Below are positions 54,168 to 63,200 of a stretch of 64,000 nt of DNA, piece after piece (within the stretch, counting starts at the first letter, position 1; every line of letters starts with the position of its first letter). The DNA comes from JBDWFY01 sp039976075 (GTDB lineage: Bacteria; Pseudomonadota; Alphaproteobacteria; Rhizobiales; Stappiaceae): NCBI GenBank assembly GCA_039976075.1, contig JBDWFY010000001.1:682001-746000 (forward strand). The letters run 5' to 3'. The notes under the pieces are model-generated. The model searched no databases and was not told where the DNA came from. It was given only the letters and a program-made list of their open reading frames with translations. The translations under genes were made by a program, and so were the position numbers.

Positions 54168-55385
54168 TCATTTGACCTTGTAGTTGAATTCCTTTCGCAT
54201 AAGACCTGTGAAAAAGAACAGCGTTGCGGCGGTGATGCCGATATACAGCATCCACATTGGCCATGCTGTTGGAGAGGCCAGAGAGGATGCAAGCCCGGTA
54301 AAACCTGCGCTGACAATTATGAACAACCCGCTGACGAGTGCATTTGCACTGCCTCCGGCGTTCGGAAAACGGCCAAGGCACTTGGAATAGCCATTGGGCC
54401 AGATCATCGCCATCAGAAAATAAATCATGCCCGCCGGAATAACCAAAGCGGCAATATTGAATAGTCCGGACACGTCGAGCGCCAGCATTATCACGCTGAT
54501 TAAAAGCGAAGTACCGGCGGCCACCGTTATGATGCGGATGACAGTTATGCGCGTACTGAGTATTCGATTCAGGAAATTGCCCGCGAGCCAAAGACAGCCC
54601 AGAACCAGTTGTATATGACCGTAAAATACCGGGCTGTGTCCCAGATCGGTCTGGACATAAAATGGTGCAAGGACTTCAAAGCCATACATGACCGATATCA
54701 GGCAGGCCATTCCCAGTGCGGTTGGCAAATATACCTTGTCGGTTATCATGGTTCGATAAACCGCAAATGCCCTGCCAAGCGGTTCTTTATGTTTCTCGTT
54801 GCGGGTTTCCGGCAAATAAACTGCTGCAATCAGCACAACAATAATGCCCCAACCCGTCAGAAACCAAAATGATGCCGTCCAGCCGAACCACGATTGCAGA
54901 TAGCCCCCCAACGCCGGAGACAGAATGGGACCTGTCGCCCAAGCTATTGTCATCCAGTTTGCTGCCTTGATCCGCTCAGCACCATCATAACAGTCCGCAA
55001 CGATGGCGCGTGCGCCGACGGCTGAACAAGCAACCAGGACACCTTGTGCCGCCCGCAAGACAATCACAGCCCAGAGCGGAGGTGCCAACGCGATGCCGGC
55101 AGAGGCGATCACAAAAAGGATTGTGCTGATTAAGATCGGCCGTCTGCGACCGAATGAGTCTGTCAACGGACCCGCAACTATCTGTCCAACGCCATAACCG
55201 GCCATGAAGATCAGTAGCGTTGCCTGCACAGCAAACCGGTCTGCCTGAAAGAAACTTTCCATCGCCGGAAGCGAGGGAATATAAATATCCGTTGCGGCTC
55301 CCCCGAGCGGAACCATGATCAACATGGAGATGAAGGCCTTGTTTCGCTGGCCTATTGCAAAATCCGATCGTGTCTTGGATGTCAA
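54168..55385 (-). CDS. Bcr/CflA-type multidrug efflux MFS transporter
   Basis: 405-residue major facilitator with twelve helices. Motif A is GPLTDSFGRRRPIL after helix 2; TDIYIPSLPAM in helix 1 and WATGPILSPALGGYL in helix 5 are typical of the Bcr/CflA drug-efflux subfamily. The start is TTG 55385, preceded by GAGGTGAAGAA; no ATG is available before helix 1, and the longer frame to 55502 adds a non-conserved 39-residue stretch. It converges with tyrS. Substrate unknown. Confidence 0.87.
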   Translation of the reverse strand: MTSKTRSDFAIGQRNKAFISMLIMVPLGGAATDIYIPSLPAMESFFQADRFAVQATLLIFMAGYGVGQIVAGPLTDSFGRRRPILISTILFVIASAGIALAPPLWAVIVLRAAQGVLVACSAVGARAIVADCYDGAERIKAANWMTIAWATGPILSPALGGYLQSWFGWTASFWFLTGWGIIVVLIAAVYLPETRNEKHKEPLGRAFAVYRTMITDKVYLPTALGMACLISVMYGFEVLAPFYVQTDLGHSPVFYGHIQLVLGCLWLAGNFLNRILSTRITVIRIITVAAGTSLLISVIMLALDVSGLFNIAALVIPAGMIYFLMAMIWPNGYSKCLGRFPNAGGSANALVSGLFIIVSAGFTGLASSLASPTAWPMWMLYIGITAATLFFFTGLMRKEFNYKVK

Positions 55386-55638
55386 ATTCTTCACCTCAAA
55401 ATCGGGAACAGTTCTACATACCCTTGGCGGGCACGAGGAAAAGATCGCGATCCCACCTGAGTGAGCAGACCATATTTTCCCATCTCTACCGGACCAAGGC
55501 AATCATCGGATACAGGCGTATTTAGTTCGGCAGAGTATTGTCGCTCAGATCCGAAATAGCATCCCGGCAATTCCTGCGGCGTCCCTGCCGGCGGTACTCT
55601 ACTCAGCGATGATAAAACCGTTCTTGAAACAAAGAGCA

Positions 55639-58600
55639 TTATCTGTATTCAAAAATTTTTCGGAAAATGCCCGGTGCGAGCGCCGATACCGGGTTAACGC
55701 GCAATTGCGGATCATCTATCGGACCCGTCAAAGCAAATGTAACTGCGAAAAGTCCACCGTTCTTGCCACCACCGACAATTTGCCCAATCACCGGCAGTTT
55801 TCCGAACAGGCTGTTCACTGCATAGATAGGAACAAACGTCCCGCTGAGCTTGATAGTCTGAGTGGACAGATCCAGTTGGCCGCTCGCTGTGCCTCCAACA
55901 ACTGGACCTTTCACAATCGCATCTTCCACGATGAGCAAATCGTCTCTCAAACTGAAATTCATTTCCATAACGGCAAAATCAGCAGAGCCTTTTTCTGCTG
56001 CCTGGCGAATAACGATTGAGGTTCCATGCACTCTCTTTTCGTCTCGCCCCTGACGTCCAACAAGCTCCTTAACCGTCTCGTCATTTTCAATGGAAATTTC
56101 AGTCAACTTGATGCGACCTGTTGCGTTGTCTCCTTCATCCAGCGCCGCAGAAAGCACACCCTCACCACCGCGCATTTTCGTATAAATATCTAGAAATGCT
56201 AACAGTTTTCCCGCATCACCGGTATTGGCCTGCAGTACGCGCTGATTTTCAGTTGGCTCAATTTCAACAGTTAGCGGCGTTTTATCGTCAAGCCGCCCTG
56301 TGATTGTGCCGCTTCGAATGTGGTCTTTTCTCAAATCGAATCTTGCAGACAGATCGAACAGCGATGCTTTGTTGAAGCCTGTCATTTTTTCGATTTTTAC
56401 AGAAACGGTCGCCCGGTCACCAAGTCCGCTGGCATCGTCCTCACTCGTGGTCTTCAATGAGGTTATGATGCCCCGTCCATCGAAACGGCGTGCCCTCAAA
56501 TCGATTTCGTACCGGCCTTTTGCTTGTTTTATCTTCAGGGATGCATCATCTCCCTGACGAAAAGCAAACGTGTCAAAGGTTGCCGCCTGCAACCCTTTGT
56601 CAGCGTGCACATCAATGTGACCCCTGATGTTTACGCCGTCTGACGTTAGTGCAAAATCTTCCAGGTGCAGTTCTTCGCCTTGCTCTTTCAGAACAAATGA
56701 CGCCTTTGCAGGCACTCCCTTGCCTTTTTTCCATCCGACAGATGACAGATTGAGCTGGGACTTGGTCAAATCTGCAGATACTTCCTTGGCTCCATCCGGC
56801 CGAACATTGACGGAAATCTGCATAGGACCGGAAACCAATCCCTCCAGATCGATGCCGTTCTGCTTCAATTCTTTTGCGGTGATGGATAGAGCAACGCCCT
56901 GACGAGCACTTGATGCACCCGACTCTCTCAATGGCTGTACGATATCGATATCAGCTTTCAGCCCATTGAGGCGTCCAGTGCCCTTGATAACCGCTCTCTC
57001 AGGCGTGACATCAAGCGTGAGGCTGGCATCCCCGATCTTTTGGCCATCAATGGCTTCGCTGGAGGAAAATTTGTCAACAGTCCCTTCAATACTCCACGCA
57101 AACTGCTCAATATCGCCTGAATTTTCCAGCGGAAATTCAGTATTGATAGTAATGTCTGCGGTTCCCCCAAGATTGGCCGGGTCGACACCGATCCGGGTCC
57201 CCATCAGAACAGGCTTTTGATCAAGTGCAGTACCGATATCGATGGCGTCGCCCGCAAGCGTCAGTGATAAAATCGCCTCTTTGTCTTTTACGCGCAGATC
57301 GGGAATCTCAAAGGATGCGGATTTGACCAGCACATCCTTGTCAACCGGCTTTCGGACCAGCCCCTCTGCGACCTTGAGATGAAATGCACTGGCATTGATG
57401 TCGGCATCGCCGGACATTTGAATTACGGATGGCAGTTCTCCGATCCCATGCAGGGTCGCCCCTTCAAATGAAAAATCTAGCGCCAATCCATCTTTGCCAA
57501 AGCCGGGTGTTCCAGGATCGCCATCAAACGCCAGACCGTTGAGCACAACATCCAATTGAGCACCAAGCATCTGGCCGCCTGAAATGTGTTTTATGAACCA
57601 CCGCCGCGTCTTTGGCGATATCATACTTGGCCACAGCCGCTTAACGCTCTCTACCGGCATCGGGTCAACATTTCCGGCAAAGGAGAGCCAGGGACCTCCA
57701 GGGCTTAGGTCAAAAAATCCCACTCCGGAGATGCGTGAGGGTCCGACTCGTCCACCAACTGCTTCAATTTCAACATTGCGATTGTTAAGATCGACCAACG
57801 CGGAAGCATACAGGTTATCTAAATTGAGGACTGAGCCGCCAACATCGGACGGACCGACAGGACTATTGATGGCCTGAAAGGCGACTTTCCACTTTTCAGT
57901 ATTCGGATCGTCACTTGGCTCTGCATACCCCCGAAAATCAAATGCCGTTCGGCCTGAGACAATCTTCAGGGTCGGAATAAACGTTCGCTTTTCGCCTTGT
58001 CGCCAGCGGATATCAGCGGCGATCTTGTCTACGGAGAATGAATCTTCAGGCGAGAAACTCAAAAAACCAGCACCCACATTCAGGTTCAGCATGGCTTCAG
58101 AAAATGCGCTGGTGTTATCAAATCGACTGGCAAATTTTATCGATAGAGGTAATCCGAGACCGCGACCCCGTTTCGCTTCCATATTGACAGGCAGGAAATC
58201 GGCGGCGACGACCTCGGGCGTGAATGCCACAACATCAACAGCCCCGGTCTGACCGTCTTTCGTTCTTTGAAGAGTGATGCGGCGACGCGAACCCGCAGCA
58301 CCGAACGCACCGGAAATCACCAGATTTTGAGTGTCGCCCTTAATCTCAGCATCAAGATCATCGAACTTCCAATCCTGTTCGCCGTTCAGGAAAACTCCTC
58401 CGCCTCTGATCGAAATCGAATCAAGGCGATATTGCTTCAGACGTTCACCCAGTGCGTCCAAGCCGTTTTCCAGCTGGGAGCTTAGGGTAGAAATTTCAGG
58501 AACATTCAGACCACCACCGGAGAACTGCGTTTCCAGCCGAGGGTCGACAACCGATACGTCGTGCACAACGATATCGCCTGTTAACAAACTCAGGCGGTCG

Positions 58601-58983
58601 AGGGTAATATTGGTTTCCGGCAAATAGGCGGACGATTTGTTGGCCCAGGACGACAATGATGCCTGCTTTACAACAACCTTCACGCCATTCTGACCGAATA
58701 TGTCCATTTCGACAGCCCCGATGGTCAGATCATTTCCAGGGCCCATAAAGGGCTGAAGGCGCGATTGAACCACGTCGCGTATTGTATCGCTTTCAACAGG
58801 ACCTAGATAAAGTCTCCCAATACCTGCCAAAAGGAGAACAACGGCCGCCAACAGGACATATCGGGAAATTTTCCGTCGTCTCCTGGACGGTGGTTTGATC
58901 TTCTCACCTTCTGACTGCACAACGTGTGGTCCCGACAAGTACTGGGAACTCCTCGCTTCAGGATCTCGCAAGGCGAGCTTCAT
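55639..58983 (-). CDS. Large AsmA-like/DUF3971 envelope protein
   Basis: 1114-residue protein anchored by one N-terminal helix (RYVLLAAVVLLLAGIGRLYLG), the rest a long beta-rich periplasmic chain. It has DUF3971 (YhdP-like) features in the middle (PMPVESVKRLWPSMISPKTRRWFIKHISGG) and an AsmA-like C-terminal domain (GGTASGQLDLSTQTIKLSGTFVPIYAVNSLFGKLPVIGQIVGG). Related proteins (YhdP, TamB) bridge the periplasm and move phospholipid to the outer membrane, so a similar role is inferred. Divergent from bcp. Confidence 0.9.
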   Translation of the reverse strand: MKLALRDPEARSSQYLSGPHVVQSEGEKIKPPSRRRRKISRYVLLAAVVLLLAGIGRLYLGPVESDTIRDVVQSRLQPFMGPGNDLTIGAVEMDIFGQNGVKVVVKQASLSSWANKSSAYLPETNITLDRLSLLTGDIVVHDVSVVDPRLETQFSGGGLNVPEISTLSSQLENGLDALGERLKQYRLDSISIRGGGVFLNGEQDWKFDDLDAEIKGDTQNLVISGAFGAAGSRRRITLQRTKDGQTGAVDVVAFTPEVVAADFLPVNMEAKRGRGLGLPLSIKFASRFDNTSAFSEAMLNLNVGAGFLSFSPEDSFSVDKIAADIRWRQGEKRTFIPTLKIVSGRTAFDFRGYAEPSDDPNTEKWKVAFQAINSPVGPSDVGGSVLNLDNLYASALVDLNNRNVEIEAVGGRVGPSRISGVGFFDLSPGGPWLSFAGNVDPMPVESVKRLWPSMISPKTRRWFIKHISGGQMLGAQLDVVLNGLAFDGDPGTPGFGKDGLALDFSFEGATLHGIGELPSVIQMSGDADINASAFHLKVAEGLVRKPVDKDVLVKSASFEIPDLRVKDKEAILSLTLAGDAIDIGTALDQKPVLMGTRIGVDPANLGGTADITINTEFPLENSGDIEQFAWSIEGTVDKFSSSEAIDGQKIGDASLTLDVTPERAVIKGTGRLNGLKADIDIVQPLRESGASSARQGVALSITAKELKQNGIDLEGLVSGPMQISVNVRPDGAKEVSADLTKSQLNLSSVGWKKGKGVPAKASFVLKEQGEELHLEDFALTSDGVNIRGHIDVHADKGLQAATFDTFAFRQGDDASLKIKQAKGRYEIDLRARRFDGRGIITSLKTTSEDDASGLGDRATVSVKIEKMTGFNKASLFDLSARFDLRKDHIRSGTITGRLDDKTPLTVEIEPTENQRVLQANTGDAGKLLAFLDIYTKMRGGEGVLSAALDEGDNATGRIKLTEISIENDETVKELVGRQGRDEKRVHGTSIVIRQAAEKGSADFAVMEMNFSLRDDLLIVEDAIVKGPVVGGTASGQLDLSTQTIKLSGTFVPIYAVNSLFGKLPVIGQIVGGGKNGGLFAVTFALTGPIDDPQLRVNPVSALAPGIFRKIFEYR

Positions 58984-59128
58984 TCTTATTATTGGTATTT
59001 CTCAAGAAATACAGTTGTGTCTTACACCACTGCATTCCAATGTACGCTATTCTTTGAAGACTGGGGGGTAAAATATCCAACCCAATTCACGTTGAATGCG
59101 ACAATAGTTAAAACGAGGAAAATACAAG

Positions 59129-59605
59129 ATGACGGACCTGGAAATAGGCTCTCCGGCACCAGATTTCGATCTGGCGACAAACAATGGAGGCCGCGTTAGG
59201 ATGTCAGACCTCATCGGCAGGCCGGTTATCATTTATTTCTACCCCAAGGACGACACACCAGGCTGTACCAAAGAGGCAATTTCCTTCACCCAGCTGAAAC
59301 CCGAATTCGAAAAACTCGATGCTGTTATCATCGGGCTTTCACCTGATACGCCCCTCAAACACGACAAGTTCACAGCCAAGCATGACTTATCTTTGATTCT
59401 AGCGTCCGACGAAGATAAATCCACCGCTCAAGCTTACGGTATCTGGGTGGAGAAATCGATGTATGGAAAAAAGTACATGGGCATAGAGCGGTCGACATTC
59501 CTCATCGATGACAGCGGAAAAATTGCTCAGATATGGCGAAAAGTGCGCGTCGCTCACCATGCCGAAGCGGTACTTGCTTCGCTGTCTGAATTGGTGAAGT
59601 CCTAG
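59129..59605 (+). CDS. bcp: Thioredoxin-dependent thiol peroxidase Bcp
   Basis: 158-residue peroxiredoxin of the Bcp/PrxQ group that reduces peroxides. The peroxidatic Cys is in DDTPGCTKEA; the resolving Cys found five residues later in E. coli Bcp is replaced (AISF), so it should work as a 1-Cys enzyme or with another thiol. The DUF455 gene starts four bases after its stop, implying co-transcription. Confidence 0.94.
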   Translation: MTDLEIGSPAPDFDLATNNGGRVRMSDLIGRPVIIYFYPKDDTPGCTKEAISFTQLKPEFEKLDAVIIGLSPDTPLKHDKFTAKHDLSLILASDEDKSTAQAYGIWVEKSMYGKKYMGIERSTFLIDDSGKIAQIWRKVRVAHHAEAVLASLSELVKS

Positions 59606-59609
59606 CCGG

Positions 59610-60470
59610 ATGATTACGAGAGCCGACGATCTGATGCCGTTCCATCCTTCCAGGAAAGATCCCGGCTCACTTGCAAGCGCCGCGCGTGCTATCGTGGCAA
59701 ACCCAGACCCGGCTGAAAAAGTTCGCCTGGCCTACGGAACGGCACAAAAATGGTTTTCGCGTGGCCTTTCGATTCGCCAGGAAATGTCTGAGATTCAGAT
59801 GCCGGACCGTCCAGGACGGCCGGAAAAACCGGTGTTGAAAGCGGCGCGTGACATGCCAAAGCGAGCAATTGGGGGCAGAAGCGGCAAGATTGCGTTGTTA
59901 CATTCTCTGGCGCATATCGAACTCAATGCGGTTGATCTCACATGGGACCTTATTGGGCGCTTTGCCGCCGAAGTTCTGCCTCGGTCCTATTATGACGACT
60001 GGGTGCAGGTCGGGCTGGAGGAAGCCAAGCACTTTTCCATGCTTGATGCCCACTTAAGGGATAACAATGCCCACTATGGCGACCTTCCCGCTCACGATGG
60101 ATTGTGGCAGGCCGCCCAGGACACGGGCCACTCGCTTATTGCCAGGCTGGCAATCATACCGCTGGTACTGGAAGCACGAGGACTGGATATCACGCCCTCA
60201 ATGATCCAAAAAGCAGAGAGCCTGGGCGATTTTGCGACGGCTAAAATCCTCAACCGGATCTACACCGATGAAAAACGGCATGTGGCCTTCGGCGCCAAAT
60301 GGTTCCGGTTTCTTTGCGATAAAAACAAGCTTCGCCCGGACACAACATTTCAGCATTTGGTCAGAACACATTTCAAGGGTCCGCTGAAACCGCCTTTCAA
60401 TGACCGAGCACGCTCCGAAGCAGGATTAACTCCCGGTTTTTACAGACCTCTCGTCCGCCTTCTCGGATAA
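59610..60470 (+). CDS. DUF455 ferritin-like protein
   Basis: 286-residue helical protein of the DUF455 family. Carboxylate/His motifs HSLAHIELNAVDL, EEAKHFSML and DEKRHVAFGAKWF match a ferritin-like four-helix di-iron arrangement related to the tRNA hydroxylase MiaE. The reaction is not established. It follows bcp after four bases, which hints at a role connected with oxidative stress. Confidence 0.88.
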   Translation: MITRADDLMPFHPSRKDPGSLASAARAIVANPDPAEKVRLAYGTAQKWFSRGLSIRQEMSEIQMPDRPGRPEKPVLKAARDMPKRAIGGRSGKIALLHSLAHIELNAVDLTWDLIGRFAAEVLPRSYYDDWVQVGLEEAKHFSMLDAHLRDNNAHYGDLPAHDGLWQAAQDTGHSLIARLAIIPLVLEARGLDITPSMIQKAESLGDFATAKILNRIYTDEKRHVAFGAKWFRFLCDKNKLRPDTTFQHLVRTHFKGPLKPPFNDRARSEAGLTPGFYRPLVRLLG

Positions 60471-60579
60471 GAGCAACTGACTAGATCAGATTTTATTAAC
60501 CTTACTAGTTTCTAATCATCACCTGAAAATCAATTAATCCTTCTGGATATAGTGCGATTGCTGGGGTGGGTATTGCGTT

Positions 60580-61884
60580 ATGAATACGAACGGTTTCACC
60601 AAGAAATCATTTGGCAGACGTCGTGAACCGCATCGGGTTTATATTAAAAAGGGCGACCGAGTTCGCTCCTTTACGGTTTCTCCGATTCTCACCATATCCG
60701 TCCTCCTGGTCGGCGTTATATTTTCGTTGGGCTATATAGGGGCTACCGGATATCTCTTCCTGCGTGATGAGTCACTGAGCGGTCAAAACCAGAAAGTTGA
60801 AGCAACTGTTGCTCTTTACGAGCGCAAGATTTCTGCCCTCACAGCGCAGCTGGATCGTGTAACAAGTCGCAGAATGGTCGAAAGACAATCTTACGATGAT
60901 CTGGTTACGGATATCGTTCAAAGGCAGACGTTCTTAGGGAAAAAACACGATCAGGTTGCCGTGATTCTGGCTAAAGCAGAAGAAAGCGGGATCATCATTG
61001 CAACGTCCAATCCGATGCCGGAAGCCAAACCGACGAACACGGCAGCTACGCGTGTTGAGGACACGAACGACACGTCAGGAATTGGCGGCGAACCTCATAT
61101 TCTGGATGATTCGAGCAAAACCCTCGAATTGCGGGGCAGAACACTTTTTGACGATCAGGCTTCTCTGAACTCAGGCATTGGTTCGGATGGAGACCCCTTC
61201 AATATTCTTTCTCTCAAGCTGGGTGACATGGACAGCGAGCTCACTGCTGCTCTTGATGCGATCACCATATCAGCGAAACGGGATATCAGCACAATTCGTC
61301 AAACAGCAGCTTCCATTGGATTTGATATAGCCAAGCTGAAAAGTAAAAATTCTTCTCAGGGTGGGCCTTTTGTCCCGCTGACCAATGCCAGCTTTGAGCT
61401 GAGGTTGTCACGGGCCGAAGAAGCTGTCGAACAGTTAGCTGAAGCCAAGGCATTCGCAAGAAAACTGCCCATATCGACACCGCTGCATTCCGCCAAGATT
61501 ACCAGTCGGTTTGGCCCCCGTGTCGATCCGTTTTTGGGGCGTCCTGCGATGCATACCGGCATCGATTTTAAAGCGGGATACGGAGCACCGGTCATTGCAA
61601 CGGGCCCCGGCAAAGTCACATATGCAGGCAGAAAAGGCGGATATGGAAAAACCGTCGAAATCGCACATGAGGGTGGTATCCGCACCCGATATTCTCACCT
61701 CAGTCGCATCCATGTGAAAAAAGGTGCGAAAGTTAACTCCGGCGCTGTCATCGGCAAGGTGGGCAGCACGGGCCGGAGCACCGGTCCCCATCTCCACTAT
61801 GAAACACGTCTGAACGGCAAGGCGAGAAACCCAAGCAACTTCATCCGTGTCGGGGCGAAGCTGAAGAAGATTCTCCGAAACTAG
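60580..61884 (+). CDS. M23-family peptidase (LytM domain) with membrane anchor
   Basis: 434-residue periplasmic protein. One N-terminal helix (about 32-62), a coiled coil (about 70-130), a variable middle, then an M23 domain with zinc ligands in MHTGIDFKAG and HLHYE and the structural strand TRYSHLSRIHVKKG. All ligands are present, so an active endopeptidase cutting peptidoglycan cross-links is expected. It lies near mrcA, a peptidoglycan synthase, as in related genomes. Confidence 0.92.
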   Translation: MNTNGFTKKSFGRRREPHRVYIKKGDRVRSFTVSPILTISVLLVGVIFSLGYIGATGYLFLRDESLSGQNQKVEATVALYERKISALTAQLDRVTSRRMVERQSYDDLVTDIVQRQTFLGKKHDQVAVILAKAEESGIIIATSNPMPEAKPTNTAATRVEDTNDTSGIGGEPHILDDSSKTLELRGRTLFDDQASLNSGIGSDGDPFNILSLKLGDMDSELTAALDAITISAKRDISTIRQTAASIGFDIAKLKSKNSSQGGPFVPLTNASFELRLSRAEEAVEQLAEAKAFARKLPISTPLHSAKITSRFGPRVDPFLGRPAMHTGIDFKAGYGAPVIATGPGKVTYAGRKGGYGKTVEIAHEGGIRTRYSHLSRIHVKKGAKVNSGAVIGKVGSTGRSTGPHLHYETRLNGKARNPSNFIRVGAKLKKILRN

Positions 61885-61951
61885 TACAGCATCCTTTCGA
61901 CGCACTGATATCCGACGCCGGGAATATCATCCGCAAACACTGGTGATGTAC

Positions 61952-63083
61952 CTACGCAAGCTGCTCGTCTTCCGTACCATCGGCACCTTCTATTCGCTGA
62001 GCAAGCGACGCTTCGATGAATTTATCAAGATCTCCATCCAGTACGTCGCCCGGTGCTGTACTTTCCACACCGGTTCTCAGATCCTTGACCAGCTGATAAG
62101 GCTGAAGCACATAGGAACGGATCTGATGTCCCCAGCCAATGTCGGTCTTTGCAGCTTCAGTCGCGCTGCTCTCGTCTTCTCGGCGCTGCAACTCTGCTTC
62201 ATAGAGACGAGAGCGTAACATTTCCCACGCTGTAGCCCGGTTTTTGTGCTGCGACCGTTCGTTCTGGCACTGCACGACAATTCCCGAGGGAATGTGTGTA
62301 ATCCGAACTGCAGAGTCCGTTGTGTTGACATGCTGCCCACCTGCACCCGACGCCCGGTAGGTGTCGATGCGCACCTCGCTTTCAGGTATGTCAATCTCAA
62401 TGGTGTCATCAATGACTGGGTAACACCACACGCTGGCAAAACTCGTATGTCGCCGTGCCTGGCTGTCATATGGAGAGATTCTGACCAGTCTGTGCACACC
62501 GGATTCGGTCTTGAGCCAACCGTACGCGTTAGCGCCTTTTACAAGCAGCGTCGCCGATTTTATGCCGGCTTCCTCACCATCGTGCATCTCAAGAATTTCA
62601 ACTTTGTATTTTCGCTTGTCTGACCAACGCGCATACATCCGATTGAGCATGTTGGCCCAATCCTGGCTCTCAGTGCCCCCTGCCCCGGCATGGATTTCGA
62701 CGTAACAATCGTTGGAGTCCGCTTCACCGGAAAGAAGCGTTTCAATCTGCTTCTTCGCCACTTCTTCCTGCAGCGTTCTCAGGGTTTCTTCCGCCTCAGT
62801 AACGACGCTGTCGTCCCCTTCCATCTCTCCCAGTTCGATCAACTCGACACTGTCAGAAACTTCCTGCTCTATCCGGCGAACAGCGGAAATGGAATCTTCA
62901 AGTTGCTGACGTTCACGCATCATTTTCTGGGCACGGCCGGAATCGTTCCACAGATCCGGATCTTCAGCCGCAGCGTTTAATTCATCAAGGCGAACCAGGG
63001 CTTTGTCCCAGTCAAAGATGCCTCCTCAGCAGGCTTACGGCCTGCTTGATTTCGTCGACAACGGCCTGATTTTCCGCGCGCAT
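61952..63083 (-). CDS. prfB: Peptide chain release factor 2 with programmed +1 frameshift
   Basis: RF2 releases peptides at UGA and UAA. The start is ATG 63083-63081 (MRAENQAVVDEIKQAVSLLRRHL), and an in-frame TGA follows after 23 codons. Shifting +1 at CTT-TGA-C continues as DWDKALVRLDELNAAAEDPDLW and joins the long frame to 61952. The domain 3 GGQ motif (SGAGGQHVNTTDS) is intact. The stop-reading tripeptide reads SPY (ISPYDSQARRHTSF) where E. coli has SPF. An uncorrected annotation would miss about 54 N-terminal residues. Confidence 0.97.
63012..63026 (-). promoter_or_regulatory. prfB recoding site
   Basis: Minus strand: AGGAGG (63026-63021), three bases, then CTT TGA C (63017-63011). The internal Shine-Dalgarno with CTTTGAC is the classical autoregulatory +1 frameshift site; low RF2 slows termination at TGA and favours the shift. 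Confidence 0.96.
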
Positions 63084-63143
63084 CGTTTCCTCGTGACTAT
63101 CTGGAGATTGATTGAAAGTCTGATTCTTCCTACGTCTTGGCAG

Positions 63144-63176
63144 AAAGAAACCGCGACCATACCCAGATGATCGCGG
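63144..63176 (-). terminator. Probable terminator of mrcA
   Basis: Minus strand: CCGCGA pairs with TCGCGG across a 14-base loop and is followed by TTTCTTT, about 25 bases past the mrcA stop. Confidence 0.6.
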
Positions 63177-63200
63177 CCTGTAAACCTGGCTGAAATGGCG

